Origin: Roseospira visakhapatnamensis
GTDB lineage: Bacteria; Pseudomonadota; Alphaproteobacteria; Rhodospirillales; Rhodospirillaceae
Direction of reading: 5' to 3'
Assembly (NCBI RefSeq): GCF_014197915.1
Contig: NZ_JACIGK010000012.1
Location: 62,001 to 126,000, forward strand
Length of the DNA: 64,000 bases
Shown here: piece after piece, positions 9,301 through 18,088 of the stretch
Position numbering within the stretch: position 1 is the stretch's first letter
How the letters are laid out: each line of letters begins with the position of its first letter
Notes under the pieces: generated by a model
Told to the model about the DNA's origin: nothing
Seen by the model: only the letters and a program-made list of their open reading frames with translations
Databases searched by the model: none
Made by a program: the position numbers and the translations under genes

Positions 9301-12300
9301 ACCGGCGCGAACGCCGGCCGCCCGGAGGCCACGTGGTTAGGGAATATGAACGAGCCTCGTAGCCATTGGGTGATTTTTATGCCGTCGGGGTCCGACAGGC
9401 GCGTCCCCTGGATCCAGTCCTCGGTGGCGGCGCGCACCCGCTCGGCCGGCGGCGGCAGATGGGCGTCCCGGAGCGCGGTCAGGGTGCGGTCGAGGGCCGC
9501 GCCCAGGCGCCGCGACTCGGCGGGGGTATCGCGGTCGTTTTCGTTGCGGTTCGACGGCGTTGGCGCGATACTGTCCGGGTGAGTGGCGGCGGAGCGAGCT
9601 GTGTCACCTCCGCCAGGAAGTTCGGCAGTGTCCGTCGTCGTGCCGGCGCCACTCCTTCTTTTCTCATACGCCGTCAGCAGCCACGTCTTGGCGCGACCGT
9701 CCCACTCAAGGCGGACGGTCGCCATGTGGTGTGTCGACGCCAGCCGGACACGGTTGGGGCTGCGGCTGACCACCTTGGTCTCGCTCAGGATGCCCTGGAG
9801 ATTATCCAGGACCTCCGGGTGGAAGCGCACCAGCTTGGCCAGGCCGTAGCCGTCACTGGCGCCGGTCCCCGCCTTTCCCCACACAAGATCGATATCGCCG
9901 ATTTCGGGGTGGTGCAGCGCGGCGACCGCTTCTCCGCTTTGCTCCTGAATCAGGCGGGCGATGGCACCCTTGGCGTCGTGGCGGAACTCCGTGAAGATGG
10001 GGCCGAACGGGCCGATGGGGCGCCGCGACTCGGCGGGGGTATCGCGGTCGTTTTCGTTGCGGTTCGACGGCGTTGGCGCGATACTGTCCGGGTGAGTGGC
10101 GGCGGAGCGAGCTGTGTCACCTCCGCCAGGAAGTTCGGCAGTGTCCATCGTCGTGCCGGCGCCACTCCCCCTTCTCTCGTAAGCCGTCAGCAGCCACGTC
10201 TTCTCTCTGTCGAAGTACTGCAGCGAGACGACGGCGGTGTGGTGTGTCGACGCCAGCCGGACACGGTTGGGGCTGCGGCTGACCACCTTGGTCTCGCTCA
10301 GGATGCCCTGGAGATTATCCAGGACCTCCGGGTGGAAGCGCACCAGCTTGGCCAGGCCGTAGCCGTCACTGGCGCCGGTCCCCGCCTTTCCCCACACAAG
10401 ATCGATATCGCCGATTTCGGGGTGGTGCAGCGCGGCGACCGCTTCTCCGCTTTGCTCCTGAATCAGGCGGGCGATGGCACCCTTGGCGTCGTGGCGGAAC
10501 TCCGTGAAGATGGGGCCGAACGGGCCGATGGGGCGCCGCGACTCGGCGGGGGTATCGCGGTCGTTTTCGTTGCGGTTCGACGGCGTTGGCGCGATACTGT
10601 CCGGGTGAGCGCCGGGGCTGGCAACCATCCCAAGCGGCGGGTAACCAAGGGTTCGTCCCTCGTCCCCCGAGGCCCTGGACGTCTCGGCACCCCCGGCGCC
10701 ACTCAGGGTCGCGGGGTGTGTTTCAAGCAGGAGCAGATTGACCGACTGTTCCGGTGGCGGTATTCTTCGAGACGAGGCGTTGTCCTCGGAAGCCCCCTTC
10801 GGCCCGGGTCTCTTCAATCCCGGATCACTGGAGGGGGCCTCTGTATAGAGGTCATAGTAAAGTGTGCCATCCGTTCGCTCTTCGACGAGCAGCCGGACCC
10901 GGGTTGTTTCGGACCCAATCGCAACGCCTCCTTCATATCGATGGTACCCGCGTACATCCGGTTTGATTTCCGGCTTCCTGTTCTCGGAAAAGCCCGCGTA
11001 TTCGCCCGACTCCAGCACTGTGACGATGGCGGGGACGTATCGCGCCGTCGTGGGCGAAAGCTGGTGTACAGTCTTTTTACGCCCTCGGGCCGTCAGGCGG
11101 ATTGGGCGACCGTCCGAGGCCGTGACCACCCGGCCCTGAAGGTGGGCGCGGTACCACGCGTCGGCGGCGCGCCGCCAGGCCTGGGCATCGTCGCCATGAA
11201 CGCCCAACTCATCGCCGCGCAGGGTCGCGACCAAGGGGGCAGGCTGGGGGGCGGGGGGCGCGGACGCGTCCATCCTCGTGCCGGCGTCGCGCACCGGTCC
11301 CCGCCCCCGCAGCGCGCCGGCGTCGATCCGGCGGAAGACGTCCTCGGCGGTCACGGGGCGCTGGAAAACCGTCTGGAACGCGGCGCGGATCTGTTCGAGC
11401 ACGCGCCGGATGACGTTGAAGGCCCGCCGCGCCAGGGCGTGACGCGGCGCCGGCGTCTGCTTCTCCGCCCAGGCGCGATACTCGTCGGCGACGGCCTCTT
11501 CCAGCCGCCCCTCGAACGACAGGTCCGGATACCGCGCGTCCACCTGGTGCCGGGCGATCCAGTCGCCGGACAGGGCGGCACCCTTCAAGGCTGTCCACTC
11601 GGCCCCTTTCAGGAGGCCCAGCTTGCGCAAGGCGTGGATGGCCTCGTGGTTCAGGGTGCCGTGGGCCGCGTCCTCGCCGCGATCCAGGGCCACGGCGATG
11701 AGCTTTCGCCAATAGACTCCGTCCCGGGCGCCGCCGCCGATGTCCTCGGCGATGACCACGTCCACGTCGCCAAGCCCCATCTCCCGCAGGCGCGTTCTCA
11801 GCGCGCGGCGCAATCGGGCGGCCTGCCCGGTCACGGCGGGGGTGTAGACCAGGGGGGCGGCGCTTCGTCCAGGCACCACCCCAACCGGGCGCACAAAGAG
11901 GTTGACGCCGTCCCACGCCGGGGAGATCGTATTGGTTGGGCTGCTTCCTTCCCGAAGCCCAGCTACGTTCGGATCGTCCGAAGCGGCCTTGAAACCCTCC
12001 TCCGCTCTGCTGGACTGGGACGGCTCAAGAGTAGAGGGGGGTTTCGTATCTAAATTGTAATACAAGTTGCCGTTTTGGTCTTCTTCGACGAGGACGCTGA
12101 CCAATAAGGTTGTGTCGCCGCTCCTGACGAGGCCCTCGTACTGATGGTAGCCGCGCACACGTGGCTTTTCTTTGGCTTTCTCATTTCGCACGAACCCCAC
12201 ATAGCGCCCGTGCTTAACGACGTCTTCCACAGCGACGATGTGAAGCGCTTTTTGTAGAGAGAGGCGGTACCTTGTCTCGTTCCGCCCACGCTGCGTAAAC

Positions 12301-15044
12301 TGCACCAAGCGTCCATCGGAGGCTTCAACGGTCCGCCCCTGAAGGTGGGTCCGGTACCAATCCTCCATCGCCTTTCGGCGGTTTTTCAGGCCGCGCAGAT
12401 CGCCCAGTTCGTCGCCCAGCAGGGACCGGACCAAGGGGGGTGTCTCGCTTCGCCGCGTCTCGGCGGGGGTGTCAGTGAGGCCAGGGTTGAGCGTGGAGGA
12501 TGCCGCGCCTATACTCTGAGTCAGGCTCTCCTTGCTTGAAGTCTGGATGCCCACTGCGCCCGGCGGGCGGACGGCACCGGTAGCGGGAGAGCCGTCTTTC
12601 CCCATCAGGGCCAGGTCGTAGAATAGCCGTCCGTCGGCCGTCTCGCGGACGACAATGTGCGTGGCCCTGACGGCCCCGTCGACACGCACCGAGCCCTGCA
12701 GATGGTGCACGGCCTTGATCTCGGGGCGCCCTCGGCGGTCCGGCTGTGGCGGACCCATCCGCTGGGCCGTGCGGATCAGGTCGGGAAGCCGGGTGGCGGC
12801 AAGCAAAAGCTCTTCCTGCGCGCCCTGGACTGTGTGCTTGACGCCCATCAAGGGGATGCGGATGTCGCCCAGTTCGCCGTGCCGGACCTTCGTACCGACG
12901 TGGGCGCGGATCTTCCGGATCGCGGCGTCGCGCCAGCGGCGACGTGTCTTGAAGGGCCCGATGTCCGCGCTGTTGACCACAACCTCGCGCGGGTTGCGGG
13001 ACCGCCGGGCCTCGGCGGGCCAGTCCCGCGCGGTCACCTCGGCGTTGAGGCCCGGGCGGACCACCAGGGGCACGCCGGTCTCCTGGCGGACCTCCAGCCA
13101 GGGGCGGCCCTGGTCGTCGAGGCCGGCACGGCCGACCTCGCCGGCGAAGGTGTGGCCGCTGGCCATCTCGACGTGGACGTCCGCCACGGTGTCGGGCAGG
13201 CCCACGGCGCGCATGGCTTCGGCGCGCATGGCCTCGGGCGGGTCCGCCAGAAAGGCCGGCGGCTCCGCCCCCGTTTGTGTCTCGGGGCGGGTCTCGGGGC
13301 GGGCCTCGTCCCGGGCGTCGGCGATCTCCTGCCAGGGCAGCGGTGTATCGTCGCGCAGCGCGTCGCGCTCCATCACCTCGTCCGCCGCCACCTGTGGGTC
13401 CATGCCGGCGCCGACCAGGCGGTCCACGGTGGGGCGCAAGGGCGTGGGGACCGGGATCGCCTCGGCCAGGGGTGGGGGCGCGGGCGCAGCCCCCTCGTCC
13501 GGGCGGGCGATCGACACCCCCGGCGCGCCCTCGGGCAGCACCAGGACGGCGCCATCCTCGGCCTCGATCCGCAGCAGGCCGTCGTCCAGCGGCGTGACCG
13601 CGCCGGTCAGGCGTTCGCCGCTGGGCAGGGTGACGATCCGGCGCCCCGCCGGGCGGCCCTCCGCCTCGGCGACGATCTCGGCGACGGGGCGCTCGGTCTC
13701 CAGGACCTGGGTCAGTTCGTCGGCTGGAGGGGTGGGGGCCGGAGCCTCCCCGGGATCCCTCGGGGGCCGGGCCGGCTCCAGGGCCGCGACGGGCACCGGC
13801 TCCAGGTCGCCGGTGTCGTCCAGGCGCACCATGGCGTCGCGGCGATCGAGGCTCTCGACCGTGCCGGCCAGGGTCTCGCCGTTCAGCCGCACGGTGACCC
13901 GCCCGCCCGGCACCGGGGCGGCCCGCTGCCCGGCCCGCAGGCGGGCGATCTCCTCGGGGGAGACGTCCCCCCAGCCGTCGGGTTGCGGCGGCACCGGCGT
14001 TTCGTGGTCCAGGGCGACGTCGACGCGGCCCCCCGGCTCGGGTTTCGGTCCCGGGGGGCGCGGGGGTGGCGCAGGGGGGTCGCCGTCGTCGGGCTGTTCG
14101 CCGATGCCCGGGGGCGTGGCCTCCGGATGGGTGAGCACCTGGACGACCCCGGTTCCGGCGCGGACGGCGCCCCCGAACGGTCCGCCGGCCACCGCGCCGG
14201 CGGCGCCCCGCTCCAGACTGTCCCAGACATCCCAGGGCTTGCGGGTGCCGACGGTCTCGCCGGCGTACTCGATCTGTTCCTGGGCGAACTCGGTCGCGCC
14301 TTCCCTGGCGCCGGCTTTCGCGGCCGCGCCGGGGATGTCCGCCAGGCGCCCCACGGTGTCGTCCAGGCCGAGCACGCCGCGCGCGCCGAAGCGCTCCATC
14401 AGCGCGGCGGTCAGCGCGGCGGGCGCCGCTTCCGCGACGTCCCGGGCCCGGACATCCCCGGACCGGCCCTGGTTCTCCGCGCGGGCCGCGCCGATCTCGC
14501 CCGATCGGGCCGCGATGTAGCCGGCCGGATTGGCGATCGACGCGATCATGTCCGGGACGGAGACCAGCCCCTGCTCGGTGGCGAAGCCGATCAGGGTCCC
14601 GGCCGCATCGAGGACTCCCTCGCTGTTTTTGAGACGGTCCCAGGTGTAGCGGGGCTCGTAGCCCAGATCGACGGCCGCCGCGTCCCGGCCGATGGCCTGG
14701 ATCGCGGACCCGAGGTTGGGCGCGGCGATCTCTTCCTCGGTCATGGGCACCCCCGGGTTGGCGAGGGTGCCGAGCGGAACGCGCCGTTCCATCGCGTCGC
14801 CGAGGTCCTCGACGACGGCACCCACGCCTGTGAGCGCACCGCCCGCGAGGTCGAGCGCTCGCTCGCCGACGCCACGGGCGATGTTTCCGGCCTGGGCCCA
14901 AACGCCGGGTCCGTCGGGTTCGGGGGGCTCGGGTGCCGGGTCGATCAGGCCCCGCCGCACCGCCTCGTCGAAGTAGACTTGGTGGCGGGGTGGCAGGATC
15001 CCCCGCCGTCCCGCCTCCATCCGGTATTCGGTCTCTGTCGGCAT
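6366..15044 (-). CDS. Giant phage polyvalent protein (2892 residues) with five barnase-type modules and a metallopeptidase
   Basis: The ATG at 15044 overlaps the stop of the upstream gene by one base; longer frames upstream are shadow. Approximate domain order: N-terminal helical region (1-240); Pro-rich linkers with SH3-like beta segments (380-420, 465-505, 618-665); three LPD3-like barnase-fold modules (687-813, 867-1000, 1265-1405); a zinc metallopeptidase (1061-1248) with NHEAIHAL (His1133, Glu1134, His1137) and a downstream EEAVADEY; two DUF3519/PBECR-like modules (about 1504-1629, 1675-1798) with GDIDLVWG and KTWLLTAYE; then a long helical LPD38-like region (1845-2892) with an Ig-like insertion (about 2459-2542) and one hydrophobic segment near 2610-2630. 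Polyvalent proteins are thought to enter the host with phage DNA and carry several counter-defence or toxin activities. Domain names are recalled from families, not searched. Confidence 0.85.
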   Translation of the reverse strand: MPTETEYRMEAGRRGILPPRHQVYFDEAVRRGLIDPAPEPPEPDGPGVWAQAGNIARGVGERALDLAGGALTGVGAVVEDLGDAMERRVPLGTLANPGVPMTEEEIAAPNLGSAIQAIGRDAAAVDLGYEPRYTWDRLKNSEGVLDAAGTLIGFATEQGLVSVPDMIASIANPAGYIAARSGEIGAARAENQGRSGDVRARDVAEAAPAALTAALMERFGARGVLGLDDTVGRLADIPGAAAKAGAREGATEFAQEQIEYAGETVGTRKPWDVWDSLERGAAGAVAGGPFGGAVRAGTGVVQVLTHPEATPPGIGEQPDDGDPPAPPPRPPGPKPEPGGRVDVALDHETPVPPQPDGWGDVSPEEIARLRAGQRAAPVPGGRVTVRLNGETLAGTVESLDRRDAMVRLDDTGDLEPVPVAALEPARPPRDPGEAPAPTPPADELTQVLETERPVAEIVAEAEGRPAGRRIVTLPSGERLTGAVTPLDDGLLRIEAEDGAVLVLPEGAPGVSIARPDEGAAPAPPPLAEAIPVPTPLRPTVDRLVGAGMDPQVAADEVMERDALRDDTPLPWQEIADARDEARPETRPETQTGAEPPAFLADPPEAMRAEAMRAVGLPDTVADVHVEMASGHTFAGEVGRAGLDDQGRPWLEVRQETGVPLVVRPGLNAEVTARDWPAEARRSRNPREVVVNSADIGPFKTRRRWRDAAIRKIRAHVGTKVRHGELGDIRIPLMGVKHTVQGAQEELLLAATRLPDLIRTAQRMGPPQPDRRGRPEIKAVHHLQGSVRVDGAVRATHIVVRETADGRLFYDLALMGKDGSPATGAVRPPGAVGIQTSSKESLTQSIGAASSTLNPGLTDTPAETRRSETPPLVRSLLGDELGDLRGLKNRRKAMEDWYRTHLQGRTVEASDGRLVQFTQRGRNETRYRLSLQKALHIVAVEDVVKHGRYVGFVRNEKAKEKPRVRGYHQYEGLVRSGDTTLLVSVLVEEDQNGNLYYNLDTKPPSTLEPSQSSRAEEGFKAASDDPNVAGLREGSSPTNTISPAWDGVNLFVRPVGVVPGRSAAPLVYTPAVTGQAARLRRALRTRLREMGLGDVDVVIAEDIGGGARDGVYWRKLIAVALDRGEDAAHGTLNHEAIHALRKLGLLKGAEWTALKGAALSGDWIARHQVDARYPDLSFEGRLEEAVADEYRAWAEKQTPAPRHALARRAFNVIRRVLEQIRAAFQTVFQRPVTAEDVFRRIDAGALRGRGPVRDAGTRMDASAPPAPQPAPLVATLRGDELGVHGDDAQAWRRAADAWYRAHLQGRVVTASDGRPIRLTARGRKKTVHQLSPTTARYVPAIVTVLESGEYAGFSENRKPEIKPDVRGYHRYEGGVAIGSETTRVRLLVEERTDGTLYYDLYTEAPSSDPGLKRPGPKGASEDNASSRRIPPPEQSVNLLLLETHPATLSGAGGAETSRASGDEGRTLGYPPLGMVASPGAHPDSIAPTPSNRNENDRDTPAESRRPIGPFGPIFTEFRHDAKGAIARLIQEQSGEAVAALHHPEIGDIDLVWGKAGTGASDGYGLAKLVRFHPEVLDNLQGILSETKVVSRSPNRVRLASTHHTAVVSLQYFDREKTWLLTAYERRGSGAGTTMDTAELPGGGDTARSAATHPDSIAPTPSNRNENDRDTPAESRRPIGPFGPIFTEFRHDAKGAIARLIQEQSGEAVAALHHPEIGDIDLVWGKAGTGASDGYGLAKLVRFHPEVLDNLQGILSETKVVSRSPNRVRLASTHHMATVRLEWDGRAKTWLLTAYEKRRSGAGTTTDTAELPGGGDTARSAATHPDSIAPTPSNRNENDRDTPAESRRLGAALDRTLTALRDAHLPPPAERVRAATEDWIQGTRLSDPDGIKITQWLRGSFIFPNHVASGRPAFAPVFHQGMRFIETRETIARALGDHLRPYAEASPRDQRAVNAVLEMGRLKGRDFSGDPVITVVNDLDRALPNTRRALLKPGERITLSQDQARQYRAVRQAMRAALALYRTAYLTQQGFGRPGDPATPAAFHDMANRVDAGADPTTLARPDADGAFPDLRPETLREIADVLGILAQADREGYVPFSRYGDWGVAVIRPAARGREVVAFHKAEGRTEAARIARELRAAHAQDPGVRVLPPRKLPTEEAFRDDVLDLGAIAAFARKGGVDPETVQQVVEAAQGELSRAGFKKHFIDSKGTAGYTQDFARSLADYVVGLSGHLARRETMPEMTRAISRIPNTQPDLKRAAHAYRDYLFDPVEEWGRIRAFNFFAYLGGNPSSAALNTTQVVVFTGPVLSALSNPARAGRALTRAAALATRVVRLRANAKWIELDYDALPGHLRDPVMRLVEKGALVPQVSLEQQGVAAGRRASAARGAAEKVRNAGEAAAALFSATEQWNRLVTVLATLDLARDAKVRAAAQDMFKNDALFHERLRKTGQTAMVLAREGGDPVTGSVLDQDQKDRGQTVDGRSNSGQPTTVRTARGGTLRLASDGRYTYTPPATLPAPLKNGRPVTDHGAYTVRLPSGKTVDRRFSAEIGYLSAVDLAQWVTEQTQFILGKANRAPALRGVGALVFQFKAFTLHALQFQWRLATRYGPRGRAALGMNLIALLLLSGVMGLPFVEDLDEILRALGIAPDSRAWFTDTFGPTWGEVLRTGATRPLLGVDFGPRVGMGDILPIPFEQRPTQTLFDMWAPVLGVSGSTASNLVHAFNEASYGRWVNAAVTLAPYVGSAGAGNVSKALVRGQEGYRTRRGDLLLSEEEITPWDTATRALGFQSAHLAREIDILGSQHRLEKAGEAGRALRQRLVRAVVDRDREAERAALAEIEAWNTAHADRPWMQIRLTRPALRHMVLREMLGASDALTATAPRAARPEMRRIQETFPR
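9506..10609. repeat. 513-bp in-frame tandem duplication in the polyvalent gene
   Basis: Copy 1 (9506-10018) and copy 2 (10019-10531) are followed by 78 bases of a third copy (10532-10609). The period is exactly 513 bp (171 codons). Each copy encodes one DUF3519/PBECR-like module plus a spacer (HPDSIAPTPSNRNENDRDT). The copies are almost identical in DNA except for a dense patch at 9690-9725 versus 10203-10238 and a few nearby changes. The patch changes a strand-forming segment next to the KTWLLTAYE motif. Confidence 0.9.
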
Positions 15045-16825
15045 TATCGAAGCCCCGCCCCGCGCAGGATGGCGTCGTCGTCCAGCGCCTCCAGGTCGGA
15101 CACGTCGCCGGGCACCGGTAGCACCTCCGTGGACAGCGCGCTGGGTCCCATGCGGGCGCGCGCGGCCTCCGGGTCCAGGCCGCGCAGGCGCATCTGCGCG
15201 TCGAAGGCGGCGTCGTAGATCCGCCGCCACCCGTCCGGGTCCTCGACATTTCCGAGCGGGTCGCGGGACACGGTGGCGTCGGCCTCCTTGCGGGCCGCGT
15301 CCTGCGCCTGGCGCAACAGGTCCGTCTCCCGCGCCGCGCTGGTCGGGGCCGGGGTGGTCGAGGGGGTATATGCGCCGGTGGCCGGATCGAAGGTGCCCAG
15401 CACCGGGGCGCCGTCTGGCCCGGCCATGGTCACGGGCCGCAAGGGCTTCGCCTCCGGCGGGCCGAGGGTGTCCCACAGGGCCTTCATGGCGCCCTCGGGG
15501 TCGGTGCGCGCCCGCGCCCGGAGCAGGTCCAGCTGTTGGCGCGTCAGCGTTCGGCCTCCCGGCTGCTGCTGTTGCGGTGCTGGTTGCTGCTGCTGTTGCG
15601 GGGGCGCCGGCCCGGTGTCCGGAGGCAGCGCGGGGAGCATGGCGGCGGCGGAGAGGGGCTGGAACCCGCGCCCGAACTTGAGTCCGAAGTCGGACAGGCG
15701 GGTACCGTTCGCGTCGGCCGGATTGTACCGCCCGTCCGTCTCCAGGAACTTGCGTAGGCCGCCCATGCCCCCCAGGTGGGCCATGGTGACCAGGGCGTTG
15801 TCGTTGATCGGGACGCCGCCGACGGTCTGGCCCCGGTACTGGCCGAGCCCGAGGGTGTCGATCTGCCGCAGGATGTCGGTCTCGTGGAGGGTTTGCACGG
15901 CTTCCTGGGCATCGGGGTTGGCCAGGTAGTCGGCCAGGGTGCGCACCTTCGGGAAGCCGGGGATGGTGAAGCCCCCGTTCCACGCCCCGTCACCGCTGTA
16001 GACGCCCAGATCCTGCAAGCGCGCGGGCGTGTGCTGGTAAAGCCCGGCGGACTTCGTGTCGGATCGCAGGGCGGCCGGGTTGCCGCCGCTCTCGGTGGCG
16101 CGCAGGCCGTCCCGCAGCGACGGCAGCGCGGACGGCGTCTCCCCGGGCGCCCCGGGCGCTCCGGGCGATGCTCCCCCGGGCGTCCCCCCGGGCAGGCCGT
16201 ACCGGGCCGGATCGAACCCGTCCAGGAAGCGGGTCGCGGCGTTGCCGACGGAGCCGGCCCGCTCCAGGGCCTGGGTCGGCGCCAGGCCGTTCAGGCGCGC
16301 GGACGCGTAGGCGCGGGTCCACTCCGGGTCCTTGTCGGCGCCGGGGATCTTTGCCGCCTCGGCCATCACGCCGGCCACGGACGGGGTGCGGATCATCCGT
16401 TCCATCTGCGGCGTGACCGGGATGCCCTGGGCGCGGGCCAGGTGCAGCGCCCGGTCGGGGCTGCCGGAGGCGGCCATCTCCAGGATCTTGATCTCGGCGG
16501 TGTCGGTGGCGTCGGCGGCCGCCATGGCCTCGCGGCCGTGCCCGCCCTCGGCCAGGGCCTGCTGATAGTCCCGCCGCCAGGTGGGCGCCGCGCCGCCGGC
16601 CCGGGCCTGGGCCGCCTCCGCCGTGATGCGCCGCAGGCCCTCGGCGCGGTCGTGCGCCTGCTCGGCGCGGGCCAGGACGTCCCGGCGCTGTTGCGCCTGC
16701 TCCTGGCGCCGATAGCCCTCCAGCGCCGGGTTCGCCGTGATGAAGCGCAGGCCCTGCGGACCGGGGGCGCGCGGCATGGGATCGCCGTAAGAGCCGCGGG
16801 GCAGGCGCGTGGGCGCGACGGCCAT
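15044..16825 (-). CDS. Internal virion protein with a lytic transglycosylase-like domain
   Basis: This 593-residue protein has an N-terminal helical, Gln/Arg/Ala-rich region, then from about residue 235 a transglycosylase-like core: SLRDGLRATESGGNPAAL with the candidate catalytic Glu near 245, SAGLYQHTP and GQTVGGVPINDNALVTMAHLGG. After this come Gln-rich and Pro-rich linkers (residues about 400-425) and a helical tail. Such proteins are carried in podovirus heads and digest peptidoglycan locally during DNA entry. The gene lies between an internal protein gene and the polyvalent gene, the usual place for the ejection set. The start at 16825 lies 3 nt from the upstream stop. Confidence 0.75.
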   Translation of the reverse strand: MAVAPTRLPRGSYGDPMPRAPGPQGLRFITANPALEGYRRQEQAQQRRDVLARAEQAHDRAEGLRRITAEAAQARAGGAAPTWRRDYQQALAEGGHGREAMAAADATDTAEIKILEMAASGSPDRALHLARAQGIPVTPQMERMIRTPSVAGVMAEAAKIPGADKDPEWTRAYASARLNGLAPTQALERAGSVGNAATRFLDGFDPARYGLPGGTPGGASPGAPGAPGETPSALPSLRDGLRATESGGNPAALRSDTKSAGLYQHTPARLQDLGVYSGDGAWNGGFTIPGFPKVRTLADYLANPDAQEAVQTLHETDILRQIDTLGLGQYRGQTVGGVPINDNALVTMAHLGGMGGLRKFLETDGRYNPADANGTRLSDFGLKFGRGFQPLSAAAMLPALPPDTGPAPPQQQQQPAPQQQQPGGRTLTRQQLDLLRARARTDPEGAMKALWDTLGPPEAKPLRPVTMAGPDGAPVLGTFDPATGAYTPSTTPAPTSAARETDLLRQAQDAARKEADATVSRDPLGNVEDPDGWRRIYDAAFDAQMRLRGLDPEAARARMGPSALSTEVLPVPGDVSDLEALDDDAILRGAGLR

Positions 16826-16828
16826 GGG

Positions 16829-18073
16829 TCACGATCCTCCGTAGGCGGCCAGGGCGTTCTTGGCGCCGTTGGCGGTGATGGAGGCCAGGGTGCCCCAGGT
16901 GGTGCCGGCCTGCTGGGCGTTGGCCAGCCCGGCCAGGGCCTCGATGTAGCCGGCGTTGGACTTGGCGGAGCCCTGCGCCTGGCCGATGGACTTGGTGGCG
17001 TCGGCGCGCAGGCCGGCGTCCGACGTGGCCAGGTCCGCCAGGCGTCCGTAATAGTCCTGGGTCAGGCCGAGCTGACGCAGGCCCATGTTCTGGCGGTTGA
17101 GGGCCGTGTCGCTGGCCACGCCCAGGGCGTTGCGCGCGCGGGTGTCGGCGGTGTTGAGCCACGCCGACCCCTGGTTCTGGGCGGTGGCCAGCACGGCATT
17201 GCCCATGTTCTGGCTGGCGCCGGTGATGGCCGCCGCCTGCCGGCCGGCGGTCTCCAGCATGTTGGCCGCATGGGCCGCGGCGCTGCGCTCGGCGTTGCCG
17301 GCCACGGACCCCGACGCGCCGTAGCCGTAGCGGGCCAGGGTGTCGGTGGCGGCGTCCTGGCGCGCGCGGTTCTGGTCGTACAGGTCGGCGGCCAGCGCCG
17401 CCTGGCCCTCGTTGAACGCCGCCACCCCCGCCCGGCCGGCGCCCCGCAGCCCGGAGGCCGCCAGGTTGGCGCGCATGCCGCGCTGGTGGTCCTCCATCAA
17501 CCGGCGCTGGGACGGGGTCAGGGCCGACGGGTCACCGCCCGCGATGCGCCGCAGGGACCCCAGGGCCTCCCGCCCGGCGTCCTGGTAGGGCGCGAACTGG
17601 GCGGCGTAGGCCGCCTGGCCCGCGTCGATGTCCCGCCGCGCGGCGGCCGAACCCAGCCCGTACGTCTCGACCGCGCCGCCGAGGCCGGTGCCGATGGCGT
17701 CCAGGTACCGGTCGAGCCCCCCCTCCAGGGTGGCGTGGTAGCCGGTCAGGGCCTCGGTCAGCAGCTGGTCGGAGCGCATCAGGCCGGTGCTGACGGCCAT
17801 GTCGTAGGCGGTGGCCAGGGAGTCCATCTGCGACAAGCCGCTGCCCCGCGCCTCGTCATAGATGGCGCGGACGTCCTCGTTGCCGGCCAGCAGGTATTCC
17901 AGCGCCTCCACCTCGGCGGCGGACAGCAGGTCCGCCGCTTCCTGGGCGCCGGCCGCGTAGTCGGCGGCGGCCTGTTCGTTGGCCTCCCGCGCCTCCGAGT
18001 CCCCCCAGAGGGAGATCCCCCCCTCGATGATCGAGGGCAGGACCGACTTGGCGATGTCGCCGAGGATGCTCAT
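16829..18073 (-). CDS. Probable internal/ejection virion protein, Ala-rich helical
   Basis: The 414-residue product is almost entirely helical, rich in Ala, Gly, Gln and Asn, and begins with an amphipathic stretch (MSILGDIAKSVLPSIIEGG) like small pore or ejection proteins. The middle has the pattern QRRLMEDHQRGMRANLAASGLRGAGRAG, recalled from phage proteins encoded upstream of transglycosylase genes. It lies between the low-complexity fibre gene and the transglycosylase gene. By position and composition it should be one of the head proteins that leave with the DNA, comparable in role to T7 gp14/gp15. No specific family is certain. Confidence 0.6.
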   Translation of the reverse strand: MSILGDIAKSVLPSIIEGGISLWGDSEAREANEQAAADYAAGAQEAADLLSAAEVEALEYLLAGNEDVRAIYDEARGSGLSQMDSLATAYDMAVSTGLMRSDQLLTEALTGYHATLEGGLDRYLDAIGTGLGGAVETYGLGSAAARRDIDAGQAAYAAQFAPYQDAGREALGSLRRIAGGDPSALTPSQRRLMEDHQRGMRANLAASGLRGAGRAGVAAFNEGQAALAADLYDQNRARQDAATDTLARYGYGASGSVAGNAERSAAAHAANMLETAGRQAAAITGASQNMGNAVLATAQNQGSAWLNTADTRARNALGVASDTALNRQNMGLRQLGLTQDYYGRLADLATSDAGLRADATKSIGQAQGSAKSNAGYIEALAGLANAQQAGTTWGTLASITANGAKNALAAYGGS

Positions 18074-18088
18074 GCCGCGTCTCCGCCC

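Noticed and set aside
9366-12053. An 895-codon open frame on the plus strand
   Set aside because: It is antisense to the polyvalent gene, has no start signal, and its repeats only mirror the 513-bp duplication. Open antisense frames are common at this GC content.
15045-15983. A 313-residue N-terminal extension of the polyvalent protein
   Set aside because: It is Arg/Pro/Gly-rich shadow of the transglycosylase gene. The ATG at 15044 gives a sensible N-terminus and a one-base overlap with the upstream stop.
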